Source: DASTDY01 sp035457345 (GTDB lineage: Bacteria; Patescibacteriota; Saccharimonadia; Saccharimonadales; EFPC-124). Taken from it: DNA of 39,482 nt. The notes under the pieces are model-generated. The model was not told where the DNA came from. It ran no database searches and saw only the letters and a program-made list of their open reading frames with translations. The position numbers and the translations under genes were made by a program. The DNA is taken from assembly GCA_035457345.1 (NCBI GenBank), contig DATIBT010000009.1:1-39482 (forward strand), written 5' to 3'. This document shows, piece after piece, positions 30,184 through 37,495 of this stretch (its first letter is position 1; each line of letters starts with the position of its first letter).

Positions 30184-30651
30184 CTACTTACTCATGATCA
30201 TGCCGGCCGCCTTAGCAATGCGGCGTTTACGCGTTTCTGGCTGCTTGGCGCTGTCTATCCACTCAGCGTATTCGCGCTGGTGAGTGTAGGCGAGCGCTTT
30301 GAATGCAGCTACCACATCATCACCCCACGCTTCTATAACATCTGCCGGAAGCTCGATTATTCGAGGTGTGCTGTCAAGTTCAATAGTGACGTGCACGGCA
30401 TCGCCGGCTTGCTTGCCAATTTGCGCACGTATATCTTTGAGTACGCCAATCACATGGCAATCAGCCTTCATTTTGGCCAGCGAACCACGATAGGCAACAC
30501 CGTCAAAGGTAGCATTCACCGGTACGCGGCCCTTCACACCAAACAGTCCCCACACATCATGCGGAAACTCAACATAGGCGCCGCCACCAGGATTTTGCTG
30601 TATCACGGCGTCAAAACTAATACGGCCAGGATTTTTATATGAGACAGCCAT
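30184..30651 (-). CDS. DUF1905 plus YdeI C-terminal domain protein
   Basis: Residues 10-95 are a DUF1905 beta barrel (YVEFPHDVWGLFGVKGRVPVNATFDGVAYRGSLAKM, CHVIGVLKDIRAQIGKQAGD). The last 40 residues are the YdeI/OmdA-type helix (YTHQREYAEWIDSAKQPETRKRRIAKAAGM). Linked in other bacteria to bacteriocin or peptide tolerance; mechanism unknown. ATG 30651 is chosen because TAGAAT lies exactly 7 nt upstream, and the earlier ATG 30660 overlaps that box. 155 residues. The PAS-kinase operon converges on it with one nt between stops. Confidence 0.85.
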   Translation of the reverse strand: MAVSYKNPGRISFDAVIQQNPGGGAYVEFPHDVWGLFGVKGRVPVNATFDGVAYRGSLAKMKADCHVIGVLKDIRAQIGKQAGDAVHVTIELDSTPRIIELPADVIEAWGDDVVAAFKALAYTHQREYAEWIDSAKQPETRKRRIAKAAGMIMSK

Positions 30652-30658
30652 CCATACC

Positions 30659-30664
30659 ATTCTA
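30659..30664 (-). promoter_or_regulatory. -10 box TAGAAT, 7 nt before ATG 30651 (leaderless)
   Basis: The minus strand reads TAGAAT-GGTATGG-ATG. The box overlaps the first in-frame ATG, excluding it from the mRNA. Confidence 0.6.
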
Positions 30665-30690
30665 CTACAGACGAATGGCCGTAGAACACA

Positions 30691-31866
30691 CTACGGCACC
30701 GTGCTCACTGGTTCGATACTTGGTTTCCAGCGCTTAGGAAAATGCCGTTGGTACAATAGGCTTGCAAAGCGCATTGCCGGTTCGTCTATCCACCGGGTAA
30801 ATGCATGTGCTACCGCCCACATCACAAAGGCAGAGGCTGCAAAAACAATAGCAAACCCAGTCATGTAGCCGACTACGGGCTCCAGTAATATAAACGCCCA
30901 ACAAGAGAATATTCCCAACACCAATAAATGCGTGAGATATAACCCAAATGATACCCGTCCAATGTATAGCAATTTTGATTGGCTAACTATCTTCTGTAGT
31001 GCGGGCGTGCCCAAAAGCACAAATAGTAAGCCAATCGCACCAAAAATATGCAATCGATGAGGGATTGCCATACCCGCCCCGAGCCACTCCGGCAAGCCGG
31101 CATAGGCAGTGCCGACCAGTGTGCCGACCGGAATGCTGCCAAGCAGCAAACTAACCGCCAGTAACGGTATCCACCACCGTTTCTTCAGTGAGAATCCCTT
31201 GCCATATGCCACATACCAATCGCACAGCGCAAGGCCAATGACAAAACAAATAAGATATGAATTAATAAGCGCCACTGTAAGTAGCCCGTACACTGCCCAA
31301 CGGTACCGCCATTTGCCCACGCTCACCATGAGAGCAAACGCCAAGAAGGAACCAACCAACTCCGTCTGCATTGTCCAAAGTACCGTATTGTACTGGCTCT
31401 TCGCGTCAACAAAAACGCCAATAGTCGCATGATATAGCGCGCCTAAAAAGGTGGGAGTGACATTCCATAGGTCATGCAGCCATGAGCTACCGGTGATAGC
31501 GGCAGCGGTCTGGTTGTGGAGTATACCGGACGAAATAGCCAGATAGCTTAGCAGCACGCTGGCCAGCACTGGCAGTTCAAGCCGTGCGTATCGCCGCCAG
31601 GCGCTAGAGACAACCACGTGCCGCTGTCCCGTACCAAAAAATTTTATGCCCAGCACAAACCCGCTTATAACAAAAAAGATAGCTACCGAAAAGTTACCGG
31701 ACACCAAAAGGTGGAGCGGTGTTTGTAATACTATTTCTTCTAACCACGTATGATGAACCTGGATTGAGGCATCAGTGGAGCGCTGAAAAAATGAAATCGC
31801 AAAATGGTCAAGAACCACCACCAGCGCAGCCAGCCCTCGCAATCCGTCTAAATACCTAAACTTCAC
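30691..31866 (-). CDS. Membrane acyltransferase 3 (OafA/NodX type)
   Basis: AT3 proteins O-acylate sugars of surface polysaccharides or glycolipids from the membrane. The N-terminus KFRYLDGLRGLAALVVVLDHF carries the RGLAA motif and catalytic-type His; about ten hydrophobic helices follow and NFSVAIFFVISGFVLG is the second family signature. GTG 31866 is chosen because TATGAT (31879-31874) lies 7 nt upstream and relatives begin MKFRYLDGLRG; ATG 31878 lies inside that box. 391 residues. Possibly modifies the cell surface that meets the host cell. Confidence 0.9.
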   Translation of the reverse strand: MKFRYLDGLRGLAALVVVLDHFAISFFQRSTDASIQVHHTWLEEIVLQTPLHLLVSGNFSVAIFFVISGFVLGIKFFGTGQRHVVVSSAWRRYARLELPVLASVLLSYLAISSGILHNQTAAAITGSSWLHDLWNVTPTFLGALYHATIGVFVDAKSQYNTVLWTMQTELVGSFLAFALMVSVGKWRYRWAVYGLLTVALINSYLICFVIGLALCDWYVAYGKGFSLKKRWWIPLLAVSLLLGSIPVGTLVGTAYAGLPEWLGAGMAIPHRLHIFGAIGLLFVLLGTPALQKIVSQSKLLYIGRVSFGLYLTHLLVLGIFSCWAFILLEPVVGYMTGFAIVFAASAFVMWAVAHAFTRWIDEPAMRFASLLYQRHFPKRWKPSIEPVSTVP

Positions 31867-31873
31867 TTTATCT

Positions 31874-31879
31874 ATCATA
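31874..31879 (-). promoter_or_regulatory. -10 box TATGAT, 7 nt before GTG 31866 (leaderless GTG)
   Basis: The minus strand reads TATGAT-AGATAAA-GTG. This predicts a leaderless mRNA starting with GTG and removes four residues from the longer reading. Confidence 0.6.
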
Positions 31880-31952
31880 CCCGAGGCTGTGTAGCCTGCC
31901 GCTAAAAATCTCTTACAGAGGATCTGTGCGGTTAGGGTAAAGTAGATGCAGC

Positions 31953-32165
31953 CTAGGACTTGCTATTGGGCACCAACTTCAGCGCCCAAAATGCGCCTAT
32001 AAGACCGCCAATAAAAGCCACTAGCAAATGCATCCCCAAGGGCATTGTTGGCACCGAAAATCCCAATCCGAAGAGGACAGAGCCACAGCCAAAGCCCAGT
32101 GCTATAGCAACGAAATGCCGGCTCGTCAGCTTGTCAATACCTAGCATAGCTTTTATGATCTTCAT
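31953..32165 (-). CDS. Small two-helix membrane protein, 70 aa
   Basis: Two hydrophobic segments (FVAIALGFGCGSVLFGLGF and MHLLVAFIGGLIGAFWALKLV) joined by a short PTMPLG loop, with a basic N-terminus. Family not recognised; glycine spacing suggests helix packing, such as in a small oligomeric channel or holin-like protein, but that is speculation. AAGGAATAAGT precedes the ATG and TGGTATAAT lies about 80 nt upstream. Followed on the same strand by the AT3 gene, which has its own promoter. Confidence 0.6.
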   Translation of the reverse strand: MKIIKAMLGIDKLTSRHFVAIALGFGCGSVLFGLGFSVPTMPLGMHLLVAFIGGLIGAFWALKLVPNSKS

Positions 32166-32279
32166 ACTTATTCCTTATTGTTTTGCGCCAGGTCCTTACA
32201 GCGGGAAAGCGGGTCGCGCCCAGTGGCCACTATGGCAATTATGGATATTATACCACCGCACCGGCACTCACATTAATAA

Positions 32280-32565
32280 TTGACGCGTAACATAATTAAC
32301 CATTATCATCATGAGATGGGTTAGAGTGAGTGTTAGATTTTTCGCTCTCAATCAACACCTTAACAGTTGAGTAGTTTCCGGGAGGGCTATGTGCAGCTGG
32401 GCTTAGCTGTAGATAGTCCTCCAGGAATGAGACAGGGAAAGCCTCTGTTACGCTACCAAGCGGCCCACATTCCACCTTGATGGAGTTACGGCTCCTCTCT
32501 CCACTCTAGAGCCATTGCTACCGCAGGGCGAAGGACACCAATGTCACAACACGACAAGGGGAGTT
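32280..32565 (+). promoter_or_regulatory. Promoter region and structured leader of the neprosin-like gene
   Basis: TTGACG (32280-32285) and TATCAT (32304-32309) make a plausible promoter, giving a leader of about 250 nt. It contains a long stem GGAGGGCTAT (32381-32390) with ATAGTCCTCC (32413-32422), capped by CAGCT/AGCTG (32394-32398, 32405-32409), and a branched domain closed by GGAATG/CATTCC (32424-32429, 32468-32473). A possible 19-codon leader frame starts at ATG 32311 without a ribosome site. Known riboswitch consensus sequences were not matched by eye. Confidence 0.5.
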
Positions 32566-33558
32566 ATGCGTACTAACAAGTTCGGAACCTGGTTAGCCGG
32601 AGCGGTCCTGCTGGCGACAGGCCTGGTGGGCGCCTCGGCCCCGGCCCAGGCCGCCACCAACGCGGCGGCGAGCAGTTCTGCCGCAGCCGTGGCGCAAGCC
32701 GCACCGCCGACGACCCCGCCCGACAAGGCTGAGCCGGTCACCCCGCCCGCCAAGCCCACCAGCAAGGACACGAAGCCCAAGGGCAACACGAAGGTCAAGA
32801 AGAAGGCGCCGCCCAACTCGGGTGGCGTGTCGACGTTCGCAACGTGCACCAGCCCGTGCTACTTCTACTCGGGCGTCCTCCGGAACCCCGGTGGCGGCGC
32901 AACGATCGACGGCATCAGCGACAACGTCCGTATCAACAAGCCCAACAGGGCGGGCGACTACCACTCGCTCGGCGAGGTCATCGTCCAAAAGGGCGCCGGC
33001 TCCTCCATGAACGCAGTGGAGATCGGCTGGACCGTCGACCCTGCTCTGAACGGCGACGACGATCCGCACCTGTTCGTCTACTGGTGGAAGCTGGGTGCCG
33101 GCCAGGGCTACAACGGCGCCGGGTTCGTGGACAACGGTGCGGAGCCACTCGACGCCGGGGACAGCCTGGCCGGGGACATCGGCGTGTCCAAGCGGATGTT
33201 CATCTGGCACTACAACGGCGCCTGGTGGGTGTCGTACGACAACAAGTACATCGGTTACTTCCCCGACAGCCTGTGGGGTACGGGCGTGTTCACGAACACG
33301 ACGTACCAGCAGGTCTTCGGCGAGATCGCCGCGACGACCGACCCGACGTGCAGCGAGATGGGCAACGGCATCATGCCCGTCGCCGGCGGCACCACGGCGG
33401 CACTCATGGGTTCGCTCAGCAAGATCGTCGGCCAGACGGCGTCGGCGGTGGTCTCGCTGGATCCGTGGACGAGCACAACCGTCACCAGGCCCACATCGTG
33501 GGGACTGGTGGCGGCAAGCAGCTACACGTTCCGCTACGGCGGGCCGGGTGATTGCTGA
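32566..33558 (+). CDS. Secreted neprosin-like (DUF239) putative peptidase
   Basis: A Sec signal peptide (LAGAVLLATGLVGASAPAQA, AxA cleavage) precedes a Pro/Lys/Thr-rich linker to about residue 90 and then a neprosin domain: SMNAVEIGWTVDP, HLFVYWWKLG, YNGAGFV, NGAWWVSYDNKYIGYFPDSLWG, QQVFGEIAA and SEMGNG. Plant neprosin is a proline-specific glutamic endopeptidase; the Glu in VEIGW and in FGEIA sit where its catalytic pair is expected, by memory of the family. Two Cys (CTSPC) may form a disulfide. Start ATG 32566 follows AAGGGGAG. Codons are the most GC-rich in the window, so actinobacterial origin is likely. 330 residues, exported. Confidence 0.75.
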   Translation: MRTNKFGTWLAGAVLLATGLVGASAPAQAATNAAASSSAAAVAQAAPPTTPPDKAEPVTPPAKPTSKDTKPKGNTKVKKKAPPNSGGVSTFATCTSPCYFYSGVLRNPGGGATIDGISDNVRINKPNRAGDYHSLGEVIVQKGAGSSMNAVEIGWTVDPALNGDDDPHLFVYWWKLGAGQGYNGAGFVDNGAEPLDAGDSLAGDIGVSKRMFIWHYNGAWWVSYDNKYIGYFPDSLWGTGVFTNTTYQQVFGEIAATTDPTCSEMGNGIMPVAGGTTAALMGSLSKIVGQTASAVVSLDPWTSTTVTRPTSWGLVAASSYTFRYGGPGDC

Positions 33559-33573
33559 CGTGACCCAACGCTA

Positions 33574-33611
33574 GAGACGGCGGGGTCTCGTGGAGAGGGC
33601 TCCGCCGTCTC
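33574..33611 (+). terminator. 10-bp GC hairpin, T-less, after the neprosin-like gene
   Basis: GAGACGGCGG (33574-33583) pairs perfectly with CCGCCGTCTC (33602-33611). It lies 15 nt past the stop and is followed by GGCACTATAAAA, with no T-tract. Confidence 0.65.
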
Positions 33612-33630
33612 GGCACTATAAAATCGGTCA

Positions 33631-33664
33631 GGCCGGTGAACACCGCCTTCGGTGTTCACCGGTC
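33631..33664. repeat. Near-perfect 15-bp hairpin with 4-nt loop
   Basis: CCGGTGAACACCG (33633-33645), loop CCTT, then its exact complement (33650-33662), with two further outer pairs (one G-T). It sits between the neprosin-like gene and the receiver gene at 33763. It could be a second hairpin terminator or a protein-binding palindrome. Confidence 0.6.
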
Positions 33665-33762
33665 GCCGGATCTCATACCGCTACTCAACTGTTGCATCCA
33701 AGTTCACGCATCACCCAAACTGTGGTTTAATACGATTAACAATTAGTGCTAAAGGATCGCCC

Positions 33763-34203
33763 ATGAACCCCGACCAACAGCCAAAAAAACGAATAGTTCT
33801 TGTAGAGGACGATCCCGCGCTCGCTGAAATTTATAAAACTCGCCTTGAGGCCCAGGGCTACAATTGTTTTGTTGCCTACAACGGGATTATTGCCCTGTAC
33901 TTTATCCAGAAAGACAGGCCCGACCTCGTACTGCTTGACCTTATGATCCCAGACATTTCGGGCGGCGATGTGCTGCGTACTATGCGTAAAAGCTCGTGGG
34001 GTAAAGATATTCCGGTGTATGTTATTTCAAATCTGAGCGAAGCGCAAGCGCCGCCGGATATCCATGAACTAGGTATTTCAGGCTACTCTGTTAAAGCCAA
34101 TCTCCCATATGGCGAGGTAGATGTCATTGTAAACACCATTTTAAAGCCGAATGGAGGGGACACTTCCGGCTCAGCGCAATCCCAAAACCCAACGCATTCC
34201 TAG
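33763..34203 (+). CDS. Stand-alone response regulator receiver
   Basis: 146 residues: IVLVEDDPALAEIY, LVLLDLMIPDISGGD with the phosphorylated Asp, YVISNLSEAQ and YSVKANLPYGE with the conserved Lys, then a disordered Ser/Gln tail. No output domain and no kinase gene next to it, so it is an orphan. ATG 33763 is chosen from AAAGGATCG 7 nt upstream; the open frame before it runs through the GC hairpin and is not coding-like. Its stop overlaps the convergent membrane gene by 4 nt. Confidence 0.88.
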   Translation: MNPDQQPKKRIVLVEDDPALAEIYKTRLEAQGYNCFVAYNGIIALYFIQKDRPDLVLLDLMIPDISGGDVLRTMRKSSWGKDIPVYVISNLSEAQAPPDIHELGISGYSVKANLPYGEVDVIVNTILKPNGGDTSGSAQSQNPTHS

Positions 34204-34814
34204 AAACGTTCAAGCTCTTCCGCAAGCCGAGAGGCTTTTCTCGGCCGCATCCTCACTCCCGGGAAAACAAGCAATAGCACAAGAATCGCTTGAGTCGCAA
34301 ATATATACAAAGGGTAAAGCGACATCGTGATGTGCCAGCTAGTGAGAGCAAAAAGGTTAACGAAGGCTGCAACAGTACCAATGACCCATGACAAAGTATT
34401 TTCAGTTTTAGGCTGCGCGTATACTTTTTTAAAGAGGGGTAGCCAGCCCATGAGCTCGGCAAAAATACTCAAATAGAGCGCCACGACAGGATTATCCGTG
34501 ATAATCCAGCCAGCAATACCCATAAAGGCGCCGATTAAACATGCGACATCAAGTTTACCTAACCCGCCCACGCCATACTTGAATGAAAGAATAAACACTA
34601 CTAGTTGCAACACTGCATATACCAATGCCAGCCATATGGTGTCCCTGGCGCCCGACGCAAAATAACTAATTAGCGTCACTATACTTATAAACGACCATAT
34701 AGCAAATGTGGTCCGCTGCGGCTTAGTCTCACCCTTGAATATACTAATAAAATAGGGGATAAAAGCTATAAATGCGAGTAGGCCCGCAATAATGCCAAGT
34801 GTTCCGGGTGTCAT
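34200..34814 (-). CDS. Seven-helix membrane protein, PQ-loop/SWEET-like duplication
   Basis: 204 residues with about seven membrane helices. The two halves look related: GIIAGLLAFIAFIPYFISIFKGETKPQRTTFAIW and AELMGWLPLFKKVYAQPKTENTLSWVIG, each a helix, a proline, a basic loop and W. This layout resembles PQ-loop/SemiSWEET transporter repeats, but the PQ dipeptide is only partly kept (KPQ, QPK). A small-solute transport role is inferred. The promoter is not clear; there is no ribosome site before ATG 34814. Confidence 0.6.
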   Translation of the reverse strand: MTPGTLGIIAGLLAFIAFIPYFISIFKGETKPQRTTFAIWSFISIVTLISYFASGARDTIWLALVYAVLQLVVFILSFKYGVGGLGKLDVACLIGAFMGIAGWIITDNPVVALYLSIFAELMGWLPLFKKVYAQPKTENTLSWVIGTVAAFVNLFALTSWHITMSLYPLYIFATQAILVLLLVFPGVRMRPRKASRLAEELERF

Positions 34815-35005
34815 GCGGTGCGAATAATGTTGATAATAAGTGGTTCGGACATACGCTTCATTCTAACAAAGTTCGCAAGAAACTCGCCGCACACGCTACT
34901 GCACAAAAATGATGCCGGAAACAAATAGGATAATAAATTTGTAACGCTGCCGTGCTACACTTGCAATGTAATAGCATGCCAAATAAGGCGATGAAAAGGT
35001 AAAAA

Positions 35006-35683
35006 ATGCAAAACAAAACGGTCGCAAGAACGGTAGGGGCTCTGTTTATAACGGGTACGGTGGCGGGTATTTTAAGTGTGGCAGTTACCGGTTCAATCTT
35101 GAATAGCCAAGACTATCTTGCCAAGATCGCAGACAATGAAGGCCGCGTGGTCATGGGAGCACTATTTGTGCTTATTATGGCGTTCTCGCTTGCTATGATT
35201 CCCGTTATATTGTTCCCCATCTTCAAAAAATATAATGAGGCACTGGCCCTGGGAGCTGTTCTTTTTAGGGGCGCGCTAGAGACATTCATGTACATAACCA
35301 TTGTCATAGGATGGATTCTTCTTATTGCACTGAGCCACCAAGAGGGGATCGCAACCGATACCAGCCTACAAGCCACCGGCACACTCTTACAAACCGCCGG
35401 AACATGGAGCGCGCATATTCTGGCAATCGTGTTTAGCCTTGGCGCCCTCATGGTTTACTGCCTGTTTTACATCTCTAAACTTATCCCGGTATGGCTATCT
35501 GTATGGGGGATAGCGGGGGCGATTTTATACCTCGCGACATCGCTGTTAGTAATGTTCGGGCTTACCGATTTCGGCATGTTAATGGCGCCGCTCGCCCTTC
35601 AAGAAATGGTATTGGCAGTATGGCTGCTCACCAAAGGCTTCCGTTCGGGCGGCGAGGTAAGCGCTACGCGCCCAAAGCCCTAA
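35006..35683 (+). CDS. DUF4386 family membrane protein
   Basis: 225 residues, six to seven membrane helices. Family signatures: ARTVGALFITGTVAGILS at the N-terminus, VLFPIFKKYNEALALGAVLFRGALETFMYI and LPVWLSVWGIAGAILYLATSLL-type strands (here LIPVWLSVWGIAGA). Function of DUF4386 unknown. AAAAGGTAAAAA precedes the ATG, and TGCTACACT (about 34963-34971) is a likely extended -10. Its end overlaps the convergent small gene by 20 nt. Confidence 0.88.
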   Translation: MQNKTVARTVGALFITGTVAGILSVAVTGSILNSQDYLAKIADNEGRVVMGALFVLIMAFSLAMIPVILFPIFKKYNEALALGAVLFRGALETFMYITIVIGWILLIALSHQEGIATDTSLQATGTLLQTAGTWSAHILAIVFSLGALMVYCLFYISKLIPVWLSVWGIAGAILYLATSLLVMFGLTDFGMLMAPLALQEMVLAVWLLTKGFRSGGEVSATRPKP

Positions 35684-35867
35684 GGCCGTAGAATACCAAA
35701 AACGCCGGCCACACTATGGCTTTAATGAGCGCCAAAATAAATCCCCAGAAATCAGGCGATTGATTAAAGAAGTACACAACCGCGCCTATGTACGCCATGC
35801 ACAGCACAAACCCCATAGGCGCTTGCTGATTCGTTATTTTAATGAATGAATTGTCACCTTTAGTCAT
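35664..35867 (-). CDS. Small two-helix membrane protein, 67 aa
   Basis: Hydrophobic segments GFVLCMAYIGAVVYFF and FWGFILALIKAIVWPAFLVFYGL, with a short polar N-terminus MTKGDNSFIKITNQQ. Family not recognised, though the layout suggests a conserved small membrane protein. AAGGGGG lies 7 nt before the ATG, with TACAAT further upstream. The 20-nt overlap with the convergent DUF4386 gene means each transcript end is antisense to the other. Confidence 0.7.
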   Translation of the reverse strand: MTKGDNSFIKITNQQAPMGFVLCMAYIGAVVYFFNQSPDFWGFILALIKAIVWPAFLVFYGLRALGA

Positions 35868-35919
35868 ACGATGCCCCCTTTATAGTTGCATTGTAGCAGA
35901 AAAAACGGCGGCGCCAGTA

Positions 35920-36339
35920 CTACTCTGCAACAGTAATTCTCTGCTGCAGGTAACTATCGATAAGATTTTGAGCCGCCGGAAAGAGATTACTGGGAATGTC
36001 ACTAACAGCAAACCACTCCCACTTCACCCAGTCATCCCGTAAAATAACTTTGGGCTCACCATCCATCTCCGCAACTACTCCCACACCAATAAAATGATTA
36101 CCGAGGGCGTAATTGGCATTGACACTAATAATCTTGTAGGTTGTCACGTTGCAATCAAATTCTTCTTTGATATTCCGTTTAACAGTCTCACCCATTCTCT
36201 CGCCAAAGTGAATGTCGCGCCCGGGGACGCCATACACTTGTTGACCTTCATATCGCCATTGATCGGTCATAAGCCCTAAAAGAATGTGGCCAGCCCGCAT
36301 CACAAGAATATCCACGCTGATGCCAGGAAGCTTGGTCAT
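35920..36339 (-). CDS. Nudix hydrolase-like protein with degenerate Nudix box
   Basis: Nudix enzymes cleave nucleoside diphosphates linked to another moiety. The fold is visible (KLPGISVDILVMRAGHILLGLM, VYGVPGRDIHFGERMGETVKRNIKEEFDCNV, WEWFAVSDIP). Compared with G-x5-E-x7-R-E-U-x-E-E-x-G-U, the first Gly is Arg, the RE pair reads RN, and the last Gly is Asp; the two central Glu remain. Activity may be changed or lost. ATG 36339 is chosen because TATACT lies 7 nt upstream; the longer frame crosses the divergent gene. 139 residues. Confidence 0.82.
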   Translation of the reverse strand: MTKLPGISVDILVMRAGHILLGLMTDQWRYEGQQVYGVPGRDIHFGERMGETVKRNIKEEFDCNVTTYKIISVNANYALGNHFIGVGVVAEMDGEPKVILRDDWVKWEWFAVSDIPSNLFPAAQNLIDSYLQQRITVAE

Positions 36340-36346
36340 GAAGGGT

Positions 36347-36376
36347 AGTATAACAGAAGCTTCGAACACGTATAAT
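36347..36376. promoter_or_regulatory. Divergent promoters for the Nudix and glycolipid-binding genes
   Basis: Minus: TATACT (36352-36347), 7 nt before ATG 36339, leaderless. Plus: TATAAT (36371-36376), 18 nt before GTG 36395, with GGAAGGAGGG between. One promoter feeds a leaderless mRNA and the other a Shine-Dalgarno mRNA within 56 nt. Confidence 0.65.
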
Positions 36377-36394
36377 GGTAGGGAAGGAGGGCTC

Positions 36395-36976
36395 GTGAGC
36401 AAGCATGAATTTATCACGCTCCCCAATGTGGGCGCTTGGAGATTGAGAGGCGCGTATGAGGGGTATGAGGTTGTCCGTTTTACCCAAAAAGACAGCACAC
36501 TATTTATAGAAGGGACGAGCGTAGGCGTAGAAGAGGATGTACCGTGGAGCATACATTACGCCCTTGAGATAACCAATACTTGGCACTTCCGTCGTGCCAC
36601 AGTGACAGACTATGCAGGCAATGAACTTAGCATACTTGTTGATGGCGCGGGCTCTTGGACCGTCAATGGCCTTCCCAGCCCAGAGCTAGCCGGTTGCGTA
36701 GATATCGATTTTGAAGCCTCGGCGGTCACTAATACCCTGCCGGTCCATAGGCTGGCGCTGCCCATCGGCCAGCGGGGTGAAAGCACCGCCGCCTATATAC
36801 GCACCAAGGGGCTAAAGGTTGAGCGGCTCGATCAGTCATACACCCGTCTACCTGACGTGGACAACAAGATACGCTTCGATTACACCTCGCCTCGTTTTGG
36901 CTACCATGACATGCTCCAGTTTGACAGAGATGGGCTTGTAAACACCTATCCAGGCATCGCGGTACGAAAAAAGTAA
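36395..36976 (+). CDS. Putative glycolipid-binding protein (DUF1089 type)
   Basis: The family core is clear: LSILVDGAGSWTVNGLPSP, LAGCVDIDFEASAVTNTLPVHRL, then a C-terminal YTRLPDVDNKIRFDYTSPRFGYHDMLQFDRDGLVNTYPGIAVR. These form a beta-barrel reported to bind glycolipid; biological role is unsettled. 193 residues, no signal peptide. GTG 36395 follows GGAAGGAGGG, and the longer frame from 36284 overlaps both promoters. It converges on the DUF1428 gene. Confidence 0.88.
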   Translation: MSKHEFITLPNVGAWRLRGAYEGYEVVRFTQKDSTLFIEGTSVGVEEDVPWSIHYALEITNTWHFRRATVTDYAGNELSILVDGAGSWTVNGLPSPELAGCVDIDFEASAVTNTLPVHRLALPIGQRGESTAAYIRTKGLKVERLDQSYTRLPDVDNKIRFDYTSPRFGYHDMLQFDRDGLVNTYPGIAVRKK

Positions 36977-37042
36977 CCCGCTAGAGGCCTCAAGCCGGAG
37001 CTAAATAGCTGCATCGTCGTAATGCCACGCAGCTGGCGTTAG

Positions 37043-37414
37043 TTAGCCCTCTACTTCAACCAAAAATCCGCCGTAGGCCATACGCTTCATATCAAAAGGC
37101 ATAGCCTCTGGCCCTTCTTCCTTGCCCATCTCTTCCATAACTTTGGCGTTCACTTGATCGCGGTGCTCTTTAGATTCAAAAGTAATGAACGAGAACCAAA
37201 CCGTTTCGCCCTCTGCCGCACCGGCCATCTCGCCGAAAGCGCGGGTTGTTTCGCCGCCCATGTCCTGGGGAGTGAGATCATCGCCACGGCATTCGTAATA
37301 ACTGAGCGCACCGTGCTTCATCCACATGTCGCGGCCGAGCGAGGCCATTTTTTTGTACTCGTCTGTTTTGTCCGACGGCACCACCAATACAAATCCGTCA
37401 ACATATTTTGCCAT
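37043..37414 (-). CDS. DUF1428 family protein
   Basis: The family pattern is complete: YVDGFVLVVPSDKTDEYKKMASLGRDMWMKHGALSYYECRGDDL, VWFSFITFESKEHRDQVNAKVMEE and the closing PFDMKRMAYGGFLVEVEG. The fold is a ferredoxin-like dimeric barrel; activity unknown. 123 residues. AAGGGGGTGACAG precedes the ATG. It neighbours a DUF1801 gene on the same strand after an 81-nt gap. Confidence 0.92.
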   Translation of the reverse strand: MAKYVDGFVLVVPSDKTDEYKKMASLGRDMWMKHGALSYYECRGDDLTPQDMGGETTRAFGEMAGAAEGETVWFSFITFESKEHRDQVNAKVMEEMGKEEGPEAMPFDMKRMAYGGFLVEVEG

Positions 37415-37495
37415 CTGTCACCCCCTTGTCTGTTGCAGTTTTTCTAGCCTTATTTTACCATAAGCGGCATCTGAACCTGGGCCAACGGCCCTACT

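Noticed and set aside
32593..33210. 205-codon antisense open frame and other long frames in the neprosin-like gene
   Set aside because: High GC in the real gene removes stops from other frames; their Arg/Gly/Val-rich translations have no domain pattern.
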